Assembly (NCBI RefSeq): GCF_051014685.1
Contig: NW_027478859.1
Coordinates: 124,001 to 188,000, forward strand
Direction: 5' to 3'
DNA length: 64,000 bases
From: Ptiloglossa arizonensis
Taxonomy: Eukaryota; Arthropoda; Insecta; Hymenoptera; Colletidae
The translations under genes were made by a program, and so were the position numbers. The notes under the pieces are model-generated. The model had not been told where the DNA came from and searched no databases. It was given only the letters and a program-made list of their open reading frames with translations. Positions within the stretch are counted from its first letter, which is position 1. Each line of letters begins with the position of its first letter. Of the stretch, positions 1 to 10,088 are shown one piece after another.

Positions 1-83
1 CCCTAGGCCATTCTGGTGAAGCTTTTGGAGCAGCAGAATTGTGAAAAATTTTTTGCCTTCTCTACCATTTCTTGGCTTCAGAC

Positions 84-100
84 TCCCATATCTCGCGAAC
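84..100 (-). promoter_or_regulatory. CENP-B-box-like 17-mer, one per unit (first copy marked)
   Basis: On the minus strand this reads GTTCGCGAGATATGGGA. The mammalian CENP-B box core is nTTCGnnnnAnnCGGGn. The TTCG, the central A and the GGG all match; the only mismatch is T for C at position 13, so 8 of 9 fixed positions agree. The same 17-mer is present in most units at the same place, about 84 bases into the unit, around the TCGCGA site. Some units lose another fixed position: CTCACATATC variants, and CCATAACTCGCG variants near 13540 and 14600. A chance 8-of-9 match somewhere in a 177-bp unit has an expectation of about 0.04 by simple counting. Binding by any protein is untested. Confidence 0.4.
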
Positions 101-394
101 GGATTGACATAACCCAAAAATTCATATTGCATCTGAAGGTAGAAACTCGCCCGGTTACAACGGTATGTGTATTTTGTCCCTAGGCCATTCTGGTTAAGCG
201 TTTGGAGCAGCAGAATTGTGAAAAATTTTTTGCCTTCTCTACCATTTCTTGGCTTCAAACTCCCATATCTCGCGAACGGATTGACCTAACCCAAAAATTC
301 CTATTGCATCTGAAAGTAGAAACTCGCCCGATTACAACGGTATGTGTATTTTTTCCCTAGGTCATTCTGGTTAAGCGTTTGGAGCAGCAGAATT

Positions 395-410
395 GCGAAA
401 AATTTTTTGC
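395..410. other. A5T6 near-palindrome, one per unit (third unit marked)
   Basis: GCGAAAAATTTTTTGC is a 16-base inverted repeat with one mismatched pair (G opposite T). It contains AAAAATTTTTT, a tract expected to be stiff or intrinsically curved. It lies about 40 bases after the unit boundary in classes A, C, D and E (A and E have GTG in place of GCG). In class B it becomes AAAAATTTGTTG and the symmetry is lost. Further A/T runs, CCCAAAAATTCC and TATTTTTTCCC, occur later in each unit. Short dyad symmetries have been reported as enriched in centromeric satellites that lack CENP-B boxes; any role here is inference. Confidence 0.5.
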
Positions 411-1047
411 CTTCTCAACCATTTCTTGGCTTCAAAGTCCCATATCTCGCGAACGGATTGACCTAACCCAAATATTCCTATTGCATCTGAAAGTAGAAAC
501 TCGCCCGATTACAACGGTAAGTGTATTTTTTCCCTAGGCCATTCTGGTTAAGCTTTTGGAGCAGCAGAATTGTGAAAAATTTTTTGCCTTCTCTACCATT
601 TCTTGGCTTCAAACTCCCATATCTCGCGAACGGAATGACCCAACCCAAAAATTCCTATTGCATCTGAAGGTAGAAACTCGCCCGATTACAGCGGTATGTG
701 TATTTTTTCCCTAGGCCATTCTGGTTAAGCTTTTGGAGCAGCAGAATTGTGAAAAATTTTTTGCCTTCTCTACCATTTCTTGGCTTCAAACTCCCATATC
801 TCGCGAATGGATTGACCTAACCCAAAAATTCCTATTGCATCTGAAGGTAGAAACTCGCCCGGTTACAACGGTATGTGTATTTTTTCCCTAGACCATTCTG
901 GTTAAGCGTTTGGAGCAGCAGAATTGCGAAAAATTTTTTGCCTTCTCTAACATTTCTTGGCTTCAAACTCCCATATCTCGCGAACGGATTGACCTAACCC
1001 AAAAATTCCTATTGCATCTGAAGGTAGAAGCTCGCCCGATTACAACG

Positions 1048-1068
1048 GTATGTGTATTTTTTCCCTAG
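1048..1068 (+). other. Donor-like GTATGT and acceptor-like TTTTTTCCCTAG pair (one copy marked)
   Basis: Most units of classes A, C, D and E end in ACG|GTATGTGTA followed directly by TTTTTTCCCTAG|GCC. The first part resembles a 5' splice site and the second a 3' splice site with a pyrimidine tract. Some copies read GTAAGTGTA, the metazoan consensus donor (near 518, 10959, 17153, 21401 and 23525). The pair is 21 bases apart and spans the single in-frame amber codon. Class B units have GTTTTTCTA and lack the donor. A 21-base intron is below the size spliced in most eukaryotes. A donor in one unit and the acceptor one unit later would give 198 bases. This is resemblance only. Confidence 0.2.
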
Positions 1069-1617
1069 GCCATTCTGGTTAAGCGTTTGGAGCAGCAGAA
1101 TTGCGAAAAATTTTTTGCCTTCTCAACCATTTCTTGGCTTCAAACTCCCATATCTCGCGAACGGATTGACCAAACCAAAAAATTCCTATTGCATCTGAAA
1201 GTAGAAACTCGCCCGATTATAAAGGTATGTGTATTTTTTCCCTAGGCCATTCTGGTTAAGCGTTTGGAGCAGCAGAAGTGCGAAAAATTTGTTGTCTTCT
1301 CAACCATTTCTTAGCTTCAAAGTCCCATATCTCGCGAACGGATTGACCTAACCCAAAAATTCCTGTTGCATCTGAAAGTAGAAACTCGCCCGATTACAAC
1401 GGTTTTTCTATTTTCTCCCTAGGCCATTCTGGTTAAGCGTTTGGAGCAGCAGAATTGTGAAACATTTTTTGCCTTCTCTACCATTTCTTGGCTTCAAACT
1501 CCCATATCTCGCGAACGGATTGACCTAACCCAAAAATTCCTATTGCATCTGAAAGTAGAAACTCGCCCGATTACAAAGGTATGTGTATTTTTTCCCTAGG
1601 CCATTCTGGTTAAGCTT

Positions 1618-1953
1618 TTGGAGCAGCAGAATTGTGAAAAATTTTTTGCCTTCTCTACCATTTCTTGGCTTCAAACTCCCATATCTCGCGAACGGATTGA
1701 CATAACCCAAAAATTCATATTGCATCTGAAGGTAGAAACTCGCCCGGTTACAACGGTATGTGTATTTTTTCCCTTGGCCATTCTGGTTAAGCGTTTGGAG
1801 CAGCAGAATTGCGAAAAATTTTTTGCCTTCTCTACCATTTTTTGGATTCAAACTCCCATATCTCGCGAACGCATTGACCTAACCCAAAAATTCCTATTGT
1901 ATCTGAAAGTAGAAACTCGCCCGATTATAACGGTATGTGTATTTTTTCCCTAG
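1618..1953 (+). other. Open frame created by loss of a unit-boundary amber codon; not a gene
   Basis: Each unit is 59 codons, so the + strand frame continues from unit to unit with one TAG at the boundary CCC TAG GCC (two in class B). Here the boundary near 1772 reads CCC TTG GCC, which joins two units into a 111-residue frame. The same happens with TCG (34689, 35397), TAC (19470), TAT (22127 and many others), GAG or CGG (36640, 41770), and TGG (53098, 60529). The peptide has no recognisable domain and no candidate ribosome-binding context. It also begins at a TTG codon, not ATG. I regard it as a by-product of the repeat length. Confidence 0.85.
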
Positions 1954-3717
1954 GCCATTCTGGTTAAGCGTTTGGAGCAGCAGAATTGCGAAAAATTTTT
2001 TGCCTTCTCAACCATTTCTTGGCTTCAAACTCCCATATCTCGCGAATGGATTGACCAAACCCAAAAATTCCTATTGCATCTGAAAGTAGAAACTCGCCCG
2101 ATTACAGCGGTACGTGTATTTTTTCCCTAGGCCATTCTGGTTAAGCTTTTGGAGCAGCAGAATTGTGAAAAATTTTTTGCCTTCTCTACCATTTCTTGGC
2201 TTCAAACTCCCATATCTCGCGAATGGATTGACCTAACCCAAAAATTCCTATTGCATCTGAAGGTAGAAACTCGCCCGGTTACAACGGTATGTGTATTTTT
2301 TCCCTAGACCATTCTGGTTAAGCGTTTGGAGCAGCAGAATTGCGAAAAATTTTTTGCCTTCTCAACCATTTCTTGGCTTCAAACTCCCATATCTCGCGAA
2401 CGGATTGACCTAACCCAAAAATTCCTATTGCATCTGAAAGTAGAAACTCGCCCGATTATAACGGTATGTGTATTTTTTCCCTAGGCCATTCTGGTTAAGC
2501 GTTTGGAGCAGCAGAAGTGCGAAAAATTTGTTGTCTTCTCAACCATTTCTTAGCTTAAAACTCCCATATCTCGCGAACGGATTGACATAACCCAAAAATT
2601 CCTGTTGCATCTGAAAGTAGAAACTCGCCCGATTACAACGGTTTTTCTATTTTTTCCCTAGGCCATTCTGGTTAAGCGTTTGGAGCAGCAGAATTGTGAA
2701 AAATTTTTTGCCTTCTCTACCATTTCTTGGCTTCAAACTCCCATATCTCGCGAACGGATTGACCTAACCCAAAAATTCCTATTGCATCTGAAAGTAGAAA
2801 CTCGCCCGATTATAACGGTATGTGTATTTTTTCCCTAGGCCATTCTGGTTAAGCGTTTGGAGCAGCAGAAGTGCGAAAAATTTGTTGTCTTCTCAACCAT
2901 TTCTTAGCTTCAAACTCCCATATCTCGCGAACGGATTGACCTAACCCAAAAATTCCTGTTGCATCTGAAAGTAGAAACTCGCCCGATTACAACGGTTTTT
3001 CTATTTTTTCCCTAGGCCATTCTGGTTAAGCGTTTGGAGCAGCAGAATTGCGAAAAATTTTTTGCCTTCTCTACCATTTTTTGGCTTCAAACTCACATAT
3101 CTCGCGAACGGATTGACCTAACCCAAAAATTCCTATTGCACCTGAAAGTAGAAACTCGCCCGGTTATAACGGTATGTGTATTTTTTCCCTAGGCCATTCT
3201 GGTTAAGCTTTTGGAGCAGCAGAATTGTGAAAAATTTTTTGCCTTCTCTACCATTTCTTGGCTTCAAACTCCCATATCTCGCGAACGGATTGACCTAACC
3301 CAAAAATTCATATTGCATCTGAAGGTAGAAACTCGCCCGATTACAACGGTATGTGTATTTTTTCCCTAGGCCATTCTGGTTAAGCGTTTGGAGCAGCAGA
3401 ATTGCGAAAAATTTTTTGCCTTCTCAACCATTTCTTGGCTTCAAACTCCCATATCTCGCGAACGGATTGACGTAACCCAAAAATTCCTATTGCACCTGAA
3501 AGCAGAAACTCGCCCGATTATAACGGTATGTGTATTTTTTCCCTAGGCCATTCTGGTTAAGCGTTTGGAGCAGCAGAAGTGCGAAAAATTTGTTGTCTTC
3601 TCAACCATTTCTTAGCTTCAAACTCCCATATCTCGCGAACGGATTGACCTAACCCAAAAATTCCTATTGCATCTGAAAGTAGAAACTCGCCCGATTATAA
3701 CGGTATGTGTATTTTTT

Positions 3718-6700
3718 CCCTAGGCCATTCTGGTTAAGCTTTTGGAGCAGCAGAATTGTGAAAAATTTTTTGCCTTCTCTACCATTTCTTGGCTTCAAAC
3801 TCCCATATCTCGCGAATGGATTGACCTAACCCAAAAATTCCTATTGCATCTGAAGGTAGAAACTCGCCCGGTTACAACGGTATGTGTATTTTTTCCCTAG
3901 ACCATTCTGGTTAAGCGTTTGGAGCAGCAGAATTGCGAAAAATTTTTTGCCTTCTCTAACATTTCTTGGCTTCAAACTCCCATATCTCGCGAACGGATTG
4001 ACCTAACCCAAAAATTCCTATTGCATCTGAAGGTAGAAGCTCGCCCGATTACAACGGTATGTGTATTTTTTCCCTAGGCCATTCTGGTTAAGCGTTTGGA
4101 GCAGCAGAATTGCGAAAAATTTTTTGCCTTCTCAACCATTTCTTGGCTTCAAACTCCCATATCTCGCGAACGGATTGACCAAACCAAAAAATTCCTATTG
4201 CATCTGAAAGTAGAAACTCGCCCGATTATAAAGGTATGTGTATTTTTTCCCTAGGCCATTCTGGTTAAGCGTTTGGAGCAGCAGAAGTGCGAAAAATTTG
4301 TTGTCTTCTCAACCATTTCTTAGCTTCAAACTCCCATATCTCGCGAACGGATTGACCTAACCCAAAAATTCCTGTTGCATCTGAAAGTAGAAACTCGCCC
4401 GATTACAACGGTTTTTCTATTTTCTCCCTAGGCCATTCTGGTTAAGCGTTTGGAGCAGCAGAATTGTGAAACATTTTTTGCCTTCTCTACCATTTCTTGG
4501 CTTCAAACTCCCATATCTCGCGAACGGATTGACCTAACCCAAAAATTCCTATTGCATCTGAAAGTAGAAACTCGCCCGATTACAAAGGTATGTGTATTTT
4601 TTCCCTAGGCCATTCTGGTTAAGCTTTTGGAGCAGCAGAATTGTGAAAAATTTTTTGCCTTCTCTACCATTTCTTGGCTTCAAACTCCCATATCTCGCGA
4701 ACGGATTGACATAACCCAAAAATTCATATTGCATCTGAAGGTAGAAACTCGCCCGGTTACAACGGTATGTGTATTTTTTCCCTTGGCCATTCTGGTTAAG
4801 CGTTTGGAGCAGCAGAATTGCGAAAAATTTTTTGCCTTCTCTACCATTTTTTGGATTCAAACTCCCATATCTCGCGAACGCATTGACCTAACCCAAAAAT
4901 TCCTATTGTATCTGAAAGTAGAAACTCGCCCGATTATAACGGTATGTGTATTTTTTCCCTAGGCCATTCTGGTTAAGCGTTTGGAGCAGCAGAATTGCGA
5001 AAAATTTTTTGCCTTCTCAACCATTTCTTGGCTTCAAACTCCCATATCTCGCGAATGGATTGACCAAACCCAAAAATTCCTATTGCATCTGAAAGTAGAA
5101 ACTCGCCCGATTACAGCGGTACGTGTATTTTTTCCCTAGGCCATTCTGGTTAAGCTTTTGGAGCAGCAGAATTGTGAAAAATTTTTTGCCTTCTCTACCA
5201 TTTCTTGGCTTCAAACTCCCATATCTCGCGAATGGATTGACCTAACCCAAAAATTCCTATTGCATCTGAAGGTAGAAACTCGCCCGGTTACAACGGTATG
5301 TGTATTTTTTCCCTAGACCATTCTGGTTAAGCGTTTGGAGCAGCAGAATTGCGAAAAATTTTTTGCCTTCTCAACCATTTCTTGGCTTCAAACTCCCATA
5401 TCTCGCGAACGGATTGACCTAACCCAAAAATTCCTATTGCATCTGAAAGTAGAAACTCGCCCGATTATAACGGTATGTGTATTTTTTCCCTAGGCCATTC
5501 TGGTTAAGCGTTTGGAGCAGCAGAAGTGCGAAAAATTTGTTGTCTTCTCAACCATTTCTTAGCTTAAAACTCCCATATCTCGCGAACGGATTGACATAAC
5601 CCAAAAATTCCTGTTGCATCTGAAAGTAGAAACTCGCCCGATTACAACGGTTTTTCTATTTTTTCCCTAGGCCATTCTGGTTAAGCGTTTGGAGCAGCAG
5701 AATTGTGAAAAATTTTTTGCCTTCTCTACCATTTCTTGGCTTCAAACTCCCATATCTCGCGAACGGATTGACCTAACCCAAAAATTCCTATTGCATCTGA
5801 AAGTAGAAACTCGCCCGATTATAACGGTATGTGTATTTTTTCCCTAGGCCATTCTGGTTAAGCGTTTGGAGCAGCAGAAGTGCGAAAAATTTGTTGTCTT
5901 CTCAACCATTTCTTAGCTTCAAACTCCCATATCTCGCGAACGGATTGACCTAACCCAAAAATTCCTGTTGCATCTGAAAGTAGAAACTCGCCCGATTACA
6001 ACGGTTTTTCTATTTTTTCCCTAGGCCATTCTGGTTAAGCGTTTGGAGCAGCAGAATTGCGAAAAATTTTTTGCCTTCTCTACCATTTTTTGGCTTCAAA
6101 CTCACATATCTCGCGAACGGATTGACCTAACCCAAAAATTCCTATTGCACCTGAAAGTAGAAACTCGCCCGGTTATAACGGTATGTGTATTTTTTCCCTA
6201 GGCCATTCTGGTTAAGCTTTTGGAGCAGCAGAATTGTGAAAAATTTTTTGCCTTCTCTACCATTTCTTGGCTTCAAACTCCCATATCTCGCGAACGGATT
6301 GACCTAACCCAAAAATTCATATTGCATCTGAAGGTAGAAACTCGCCCGATTACAACGGTATGTGTATTTTTTCCCTAGGCCATTCTGGTTAAGCGTTTGG
6401 AGCAGCAGAATTGCGAAAAATTTTTTGCCTTCTCAACCATTTCTTGGCTTCAAACTCCCATATCTCGCGAACGGATTGACGTAACCCAAAAATTCCTATT
6501 GCACCTGAAAGCAGAAACTCGCCCGATTATAACGGTATGTGTATTTTTTCCCTAGGCCATTCTGGTTAAGCGTTTGGAGCAGCAGAAGTGCGAAAAATTT
6601 GTTGTCTTCTCAACCATTTCTTAGCTTCAAACTCCCATATCTCGCGAACGGATTGACCTAACCCAAAAATTCCTATTGCATCTGAAAGTAGAAACTCGCC

Positions 6701-6726
6701 CGATTATAACGGTATGTGTATTTTTT
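3718..6726. repeat. 17-unit higher-order repeat, copy 2 (3009 bp)
   Basis: This is the tandem partner of 709-3717 and is nearly identical over its full length. It ends where the unit at 6727 carries TCTCGGGAACGG in place of TCTCGCGAATGG. Its last five units also take part in a separate 7-unit duplication (5842-7080 and 7081-8319), so two overlapping duplication events can be ordered: the later breakpoints lie inside and just beyond this copy. Confidence 0.9.
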
Positions 6727-7080
6727 CCCTAGGCCATTCTGGTTAAGCTTTTGGAGCAGCAGAATTGTGAAAAATTTTTTGCCTTCTCTACCATTTCTTG
6801 GCTTCAAACTCCCATATCTCGGGAACGGATTGACCTAACCCAAAAATTCCTGTTGCATCTGAAAGTAGAAACTCGCCCGATTATAACGGTATGTGTATTT
6901 TTTCCCTAGGCCATTCTGGTTAAGCGTTTGGAGCAGCAGAAGTGCGAAAAATTGGTTGTCTTCTCAATCATTTCTTAGCTTCAAACTCTCGTATCTCGCG
7001 AACGGATTGACCTAACCCAAAAATTCCTGTTGCATCTGAAAGTAGAAACTCGCCCGATTATAACGGTATGTGTATTTTTT
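5842..7080. repeat. 7-unit tandem duplication, copy 1 (1239 bp)
   Basis: The seven units run B, D (CTCACATATC, CACCTGAAAG), A (ATTCATATTGC), C (GACGTAACCC, GAAAGCAG), B, A (TCTCGGGAACGG) and a class B relative with ATTGGTTGTC, CAATCATTTC and CTCTCGTATC. The same order follows at 7081, 1239 bases on. Small differences show the copies have begun to diverge: CTCTCGTATC here against CTCTCATATC there, and CGCCCGATTATA here against AGATACTCGCCC there. Confidence 0.85.
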
Positions 7081-8319
7081 CCCTAGGCCATTCTGGTTAA
7101 GCGTTTGGAGCAGCAGAAGTGCGAAAAATTTGTTGTCTTCTCAACCATTTCTTAGCTTCAAACTCCCATATCTCGCGAACGGATTGACCTAACCCAAAAA
7201 TTCCTGTTGCATCTGAAAGTAGAAACTCGCCCGATTACAACGGTTTTTCTATTTTTTCCCTAGGCCATTCTGGTTAAGCGTTTGGAGCAGCAGAATTGCG
7301 AAAAATTTTTTGCCTTCTCTACCATTTTTTGGCTTCAAACTCACATATCTCGCGAACGGATTGACCTAACCCAAAAATTCCTATTGCACCTGAAAGTAGA
7401 AACTCGCCCGGTTATAACGGTATGTGTATTTTTTCCCTAGGCCATTCTGGTTAAGCTTTTGGAGCAGCAGAATTGTGAAAAATTTTTTGCCTTCTCTACC
7501 ATTTCTTGGCTTCAAACTCCCATATCTCGCGAACGGATTGACCTAACCCAAAAATTCATATTGCATCTGAAGGTAGAAACTCGCCCGATTACAACGGTAT
7601 GTGTATTTTTTCCCTAGGCCATTCTGGTTAAGCGTTTGGAGCAGCAGAATTGCGAAAAATTTTTTGCCTTCTCAACCATTTCTTGGCTTCAAACTCCCAT
7701 ATCTCGCGAACGGATTGACGTAACCCAAAAATTCCTATTGCACCTGAAAGCAGAAACTCGCCCGATTATAACGGTATGTGTATTTTTTCCCTAGGCCATT
7801 CTGGTTAAGCGTTTGGAGCAGCAGAAGTGCGAAAAATTTGTTGTCTTCTCAACCATTTCTTAGCTTCAAGCTCCCATATCTCGCGAACGGATTGACCTAA
7901 CCCAAAAATTCCTATTGCATCTGAAAGTAGAAACTCGCCCGATTATAACGGTATGTGTATTTTTTCCCTAGGCCATTCTGGTTAAGCTTTTGGAGCAGCA
8001 GAATTGTGAAAAATTTTTTGCCTTCTCTACCATTTCTTGGCTTCAAACTCCCATATCTCGGGAACGGATTGACCTAACCCAAAAATTCCTGTTGCATCTG
8101 AAAGTAGAAACTCGCCGGATTATAACGGTATGTGTATTTTTTCCCTAGGCCATTCTGGTTAAGCGTTTGGAGCAGCAGAAGTGCGAAAAATTGGTTGTCT
8201 TCTCAATCATTTCTTAGCTTCAAACTCTCATATCTCGCGAACGGATTGACCTAACCCAAAAATTCCTGTTGCATCTGAAAGTAGATACTCGCCCGATTAC
8301 AACGGTATGTGTATTTTTT
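7081..8319. repeat. 7-unit tandem duplication, copy 2 (1239 bp)
   Basis: This is the partner of 5842-7080. Private changes include CTTCAAGCTCCC near 7867 and CTCGCCGGAT near 8112. The segment 7258-8496, which covers units two to seven plus the next unit, is found again at 12211-13449, an offset of 4953 bases, with the same CTCACATATC, GAAAGCAG, GGGAACGG and ATTGGTTGTC marks. So part of this block exists in three places. Confidence 0.85.
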
Positions 8320-9204
8320 CCCTAGGCCATTCTGGTTAAGCGTTTGGAGCAGCAGAATTGCGAAAAATTTTTTGCCTTCTCTACCATTTTTTGGCTTCAA
8401 ACTCCCATATCTCGCGAACGGATTGACCTAACCCAAAAATTCCTATTGCATCTGAAAGTAGAAACTCGCCCGATTATAACGGTATGTGTATTTTTTCCCT
8501 AGGCCATCCTGGTTAAGCTTTTGGAGCAGCAGAATTGTGAAAATTTTTTTGACTTCTCTACCATTTCTTGGCTTCAAACTCCCATATCTCGCGAACGGAT
8601 TGACCTAACCCAAAAATTCCTATTGCATCTGAAAGTAGAAACTCGCCCGGTTACAACGGTATGTGTATTTTTTCCCTAGGCCATTCTGGTTAAGCGTTTG
8701 GAGCAGCAGAATTGCGAAAAATTTTTTGCCTTCTCAACCATTTCTTGGCTTCAAACTCCCATATCTCGCGAACGGATTGACCTAACCCAAAAATTCCTAT
8801 TGCATCTGAAAGTAGAAACTCGCCCGATTATAAAGGTATGTGTATTTTTTCCCTAGGCCATTCTGGTTAAGCGTTTGGAGCAGCAGAAGTGCGAAAAATA
8901 TGTTGTCTTCTCAACCATTTCTTAGCTTCAAACTCCCTTATCACGCGAACGGATTGACCTAACCCAAAAATTCCTGTTGCATCTGAAAGTAGAAACTCGC
9001 CCGATTACAACGGTTTTTCTATTTTTTCCCTAGGCCATTCTGGTTAAGCGTTTGGAGCAGCAGAATTGCGAAAAATTTTTTGCCTTCTCTACCATTTTTT
9101 GGCTTCAAACTCCCATATCTCGCGAACGGATTGACCTAACCCAAAAATTCCTATTGCATCTGAAAGTAGAAACTCGCCCGATTATAACGGTATGTGTATT
9201 TTTT
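8320..9204. repeat. Five satellite units between duplications
   Basis: These are ordinary satellite units in the order D, A, C, B, D. The class A unit has CCATCCTGG and an altered tract GAAAATTTTTTTGACTTC. The class B unit near 8890-8945 has AAAAATATGTTG and CCCTTATCACGCG, which destroys the TCGCGA site and the CENP-B-like match. I see no gene or other element. Confidence 0.85.
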
Positions 9205-10088
9205 CCCTAGGCCATTCTGGTTAAGCTTTTGGAGCAGCAGAATTGGAAAAATTTTTTGCCGTCTCTACCACTTCTTGGCTTCAAACTCCCATATCTCGCG
9301 AACGGATTGACCTAACCCAAAAATTCCTATTGCATCTGAAAGTAGAAACTCGCCCGATTATAACGGTATGTGTATTTTTTCCCTAGGCCATTCTGGTTAA
9401 GCGTTTGGAGCAGCAGAATTGCGAAAAATTTGTTGTCTTCTCAACCATTTCTTAGCTTCAAACTGCCATAACTCGCGAACGGATTGACCTAACCCAAAAA
9501 TTCCTGTTGCATCTGAAAGTAGAAACTCGCCCGATTACAACGGTTTTTCTATTTTTTCCCTAGGCCATTCTGGTTAAGCGTTTGGAGCAGCAGAATTGTG
9601 AAAAATTTTTTGCCTTCTCTACCATTTCTTGGCTTCAAACTCCCATATCTCGCGAACGGATTGACCTAACCCAAAAATTCCTATTGCATCTGAAGGTAGA
9701 AGCTCGCCCGATTACAACGGTATGTGTAGTTTTTCCCTAGGCCATTCTGGTTAAGCGTTTGGAGCAGCAGAATTGCCAAAAATTTTTTGCCTTCTCTACC
9801 ATTTTTTGGCTTCAAACTCCCATATCTCGCGAACGGATTGACCTAACCCAAAAATTCCTATTGCATCTGAAAGTAGAAACTCGCCCGATTACAACGGTAT
9901 GTGTATTTTTTCCCTAGGCCATTCTGGTTAAGCGTTTGGAGCAGCAGAATTGCGAAAAATTTTTTGCCTTCTCAACCATTTCTTGGCTTCAAACTCCCAT
10001 ATCTCGCGAACGGATTGACCTAACCCAAAAATTCCTATTGCATCTGAAAGTAGAAACTCGCCCGATTATAACGGTATGTGTATTTTTT
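9205..10088. repeat. 5-unit tandem duplication, copy 1 (884 bp)
   Basis: It begins with a class A unit carrying a one-base deletion (AATTGGAAAAATTTTTTGCCG) and CACTTCTTGG. Next comes a chimeric unit with AATTGCGAAAAATTTG and CTGCCATAACTCG, then E (GAAGCTCGCCC, TGTGTAGTTTTT), D (AATTGCCAAAAA) and C. All these marks recur in the next 884 bases. The period is 5 times 177 minus the deleted base. Confidence 0.92.

Larger units (their letters stand above)
1..2832. repeat. 16-unit block repeated at 16636-19467
   Basis: The first four units carry distinctive marks in order: GGTGAAGCTT with CAGACTCCC and TTTTGTCCC; a unit ending in ordinary TTTTTTCCC; CCTAGGTCATT with CAAAGTCCC, CCAAATATTCC and GGTAAGTG; and GGAATGACCCAACCC with ACAGCGG. 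The same marks in the same order recur from 16636, an offset of 16635. The similarity ends at 2833, where the boundary reads CCCTAGGCC in this copy but CCCTACGCC in the other. The identity looks very high, so the copying is recent or the assembly has collapsed or duplicated sequence here. Confidence 0.85.
709..3717. repeat. 17-unit higher-order repeat, copy 1 (3009 bp)
   Basis: Copy 1 opens with a class A unit bearing TCGCGAATGGATTG and closes with a class B-like unit ending in GATTATAACGG. The next 3009 bases repeat it in the same order, including rare marks such as GAAACATTTTTTGCC at 1461, GGATTCAAACTCCC with GAACGCATTGACC at 1851, GGTACGTGTA at 2110 and GACGTAACCC at 3470. One of the few visible differences is CAAAGTCCC at 1318, which reads CAAACTCCC in copy 2. 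3009 is exactly 17 times 177. Confidence 0.9.

Noticed and set aside
106..121. Telomere-like CCTAACCC in the unit (GGGTTAGG on the other strand)
   Set aside because: It is only about one and a third telomere repeats per unit and never forms a tandem run. Chance or coincidence explains it.
178..184. CCTAGG at each boundary as a functional site
   Set aside because: It is often mutated (CCCTATGCC, CCCTACGCC, CCCTTGGCC, CCCGAGGCC) and these variants are amplified freely. There is no evidence beyond a useful AvrII landmark.
1540..1851. Open frames on the minus strand (also at 4549, 11449, 12334, 16582 and 18175)
   Set aside because: Same cause. They are antisense shadows of the repeat, identical between duplicated blocks, and have no domain or supporting signals.
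1618..1953. Open frames of 61 to 111 codons on the + strand as protein genes
   Set aside because: They arise wherever the boundary TAG is mutated, their length is a multiple of the unit, they begin at TTG rather than ATG, and they show no domain. The repeat length divisible by three explains them.
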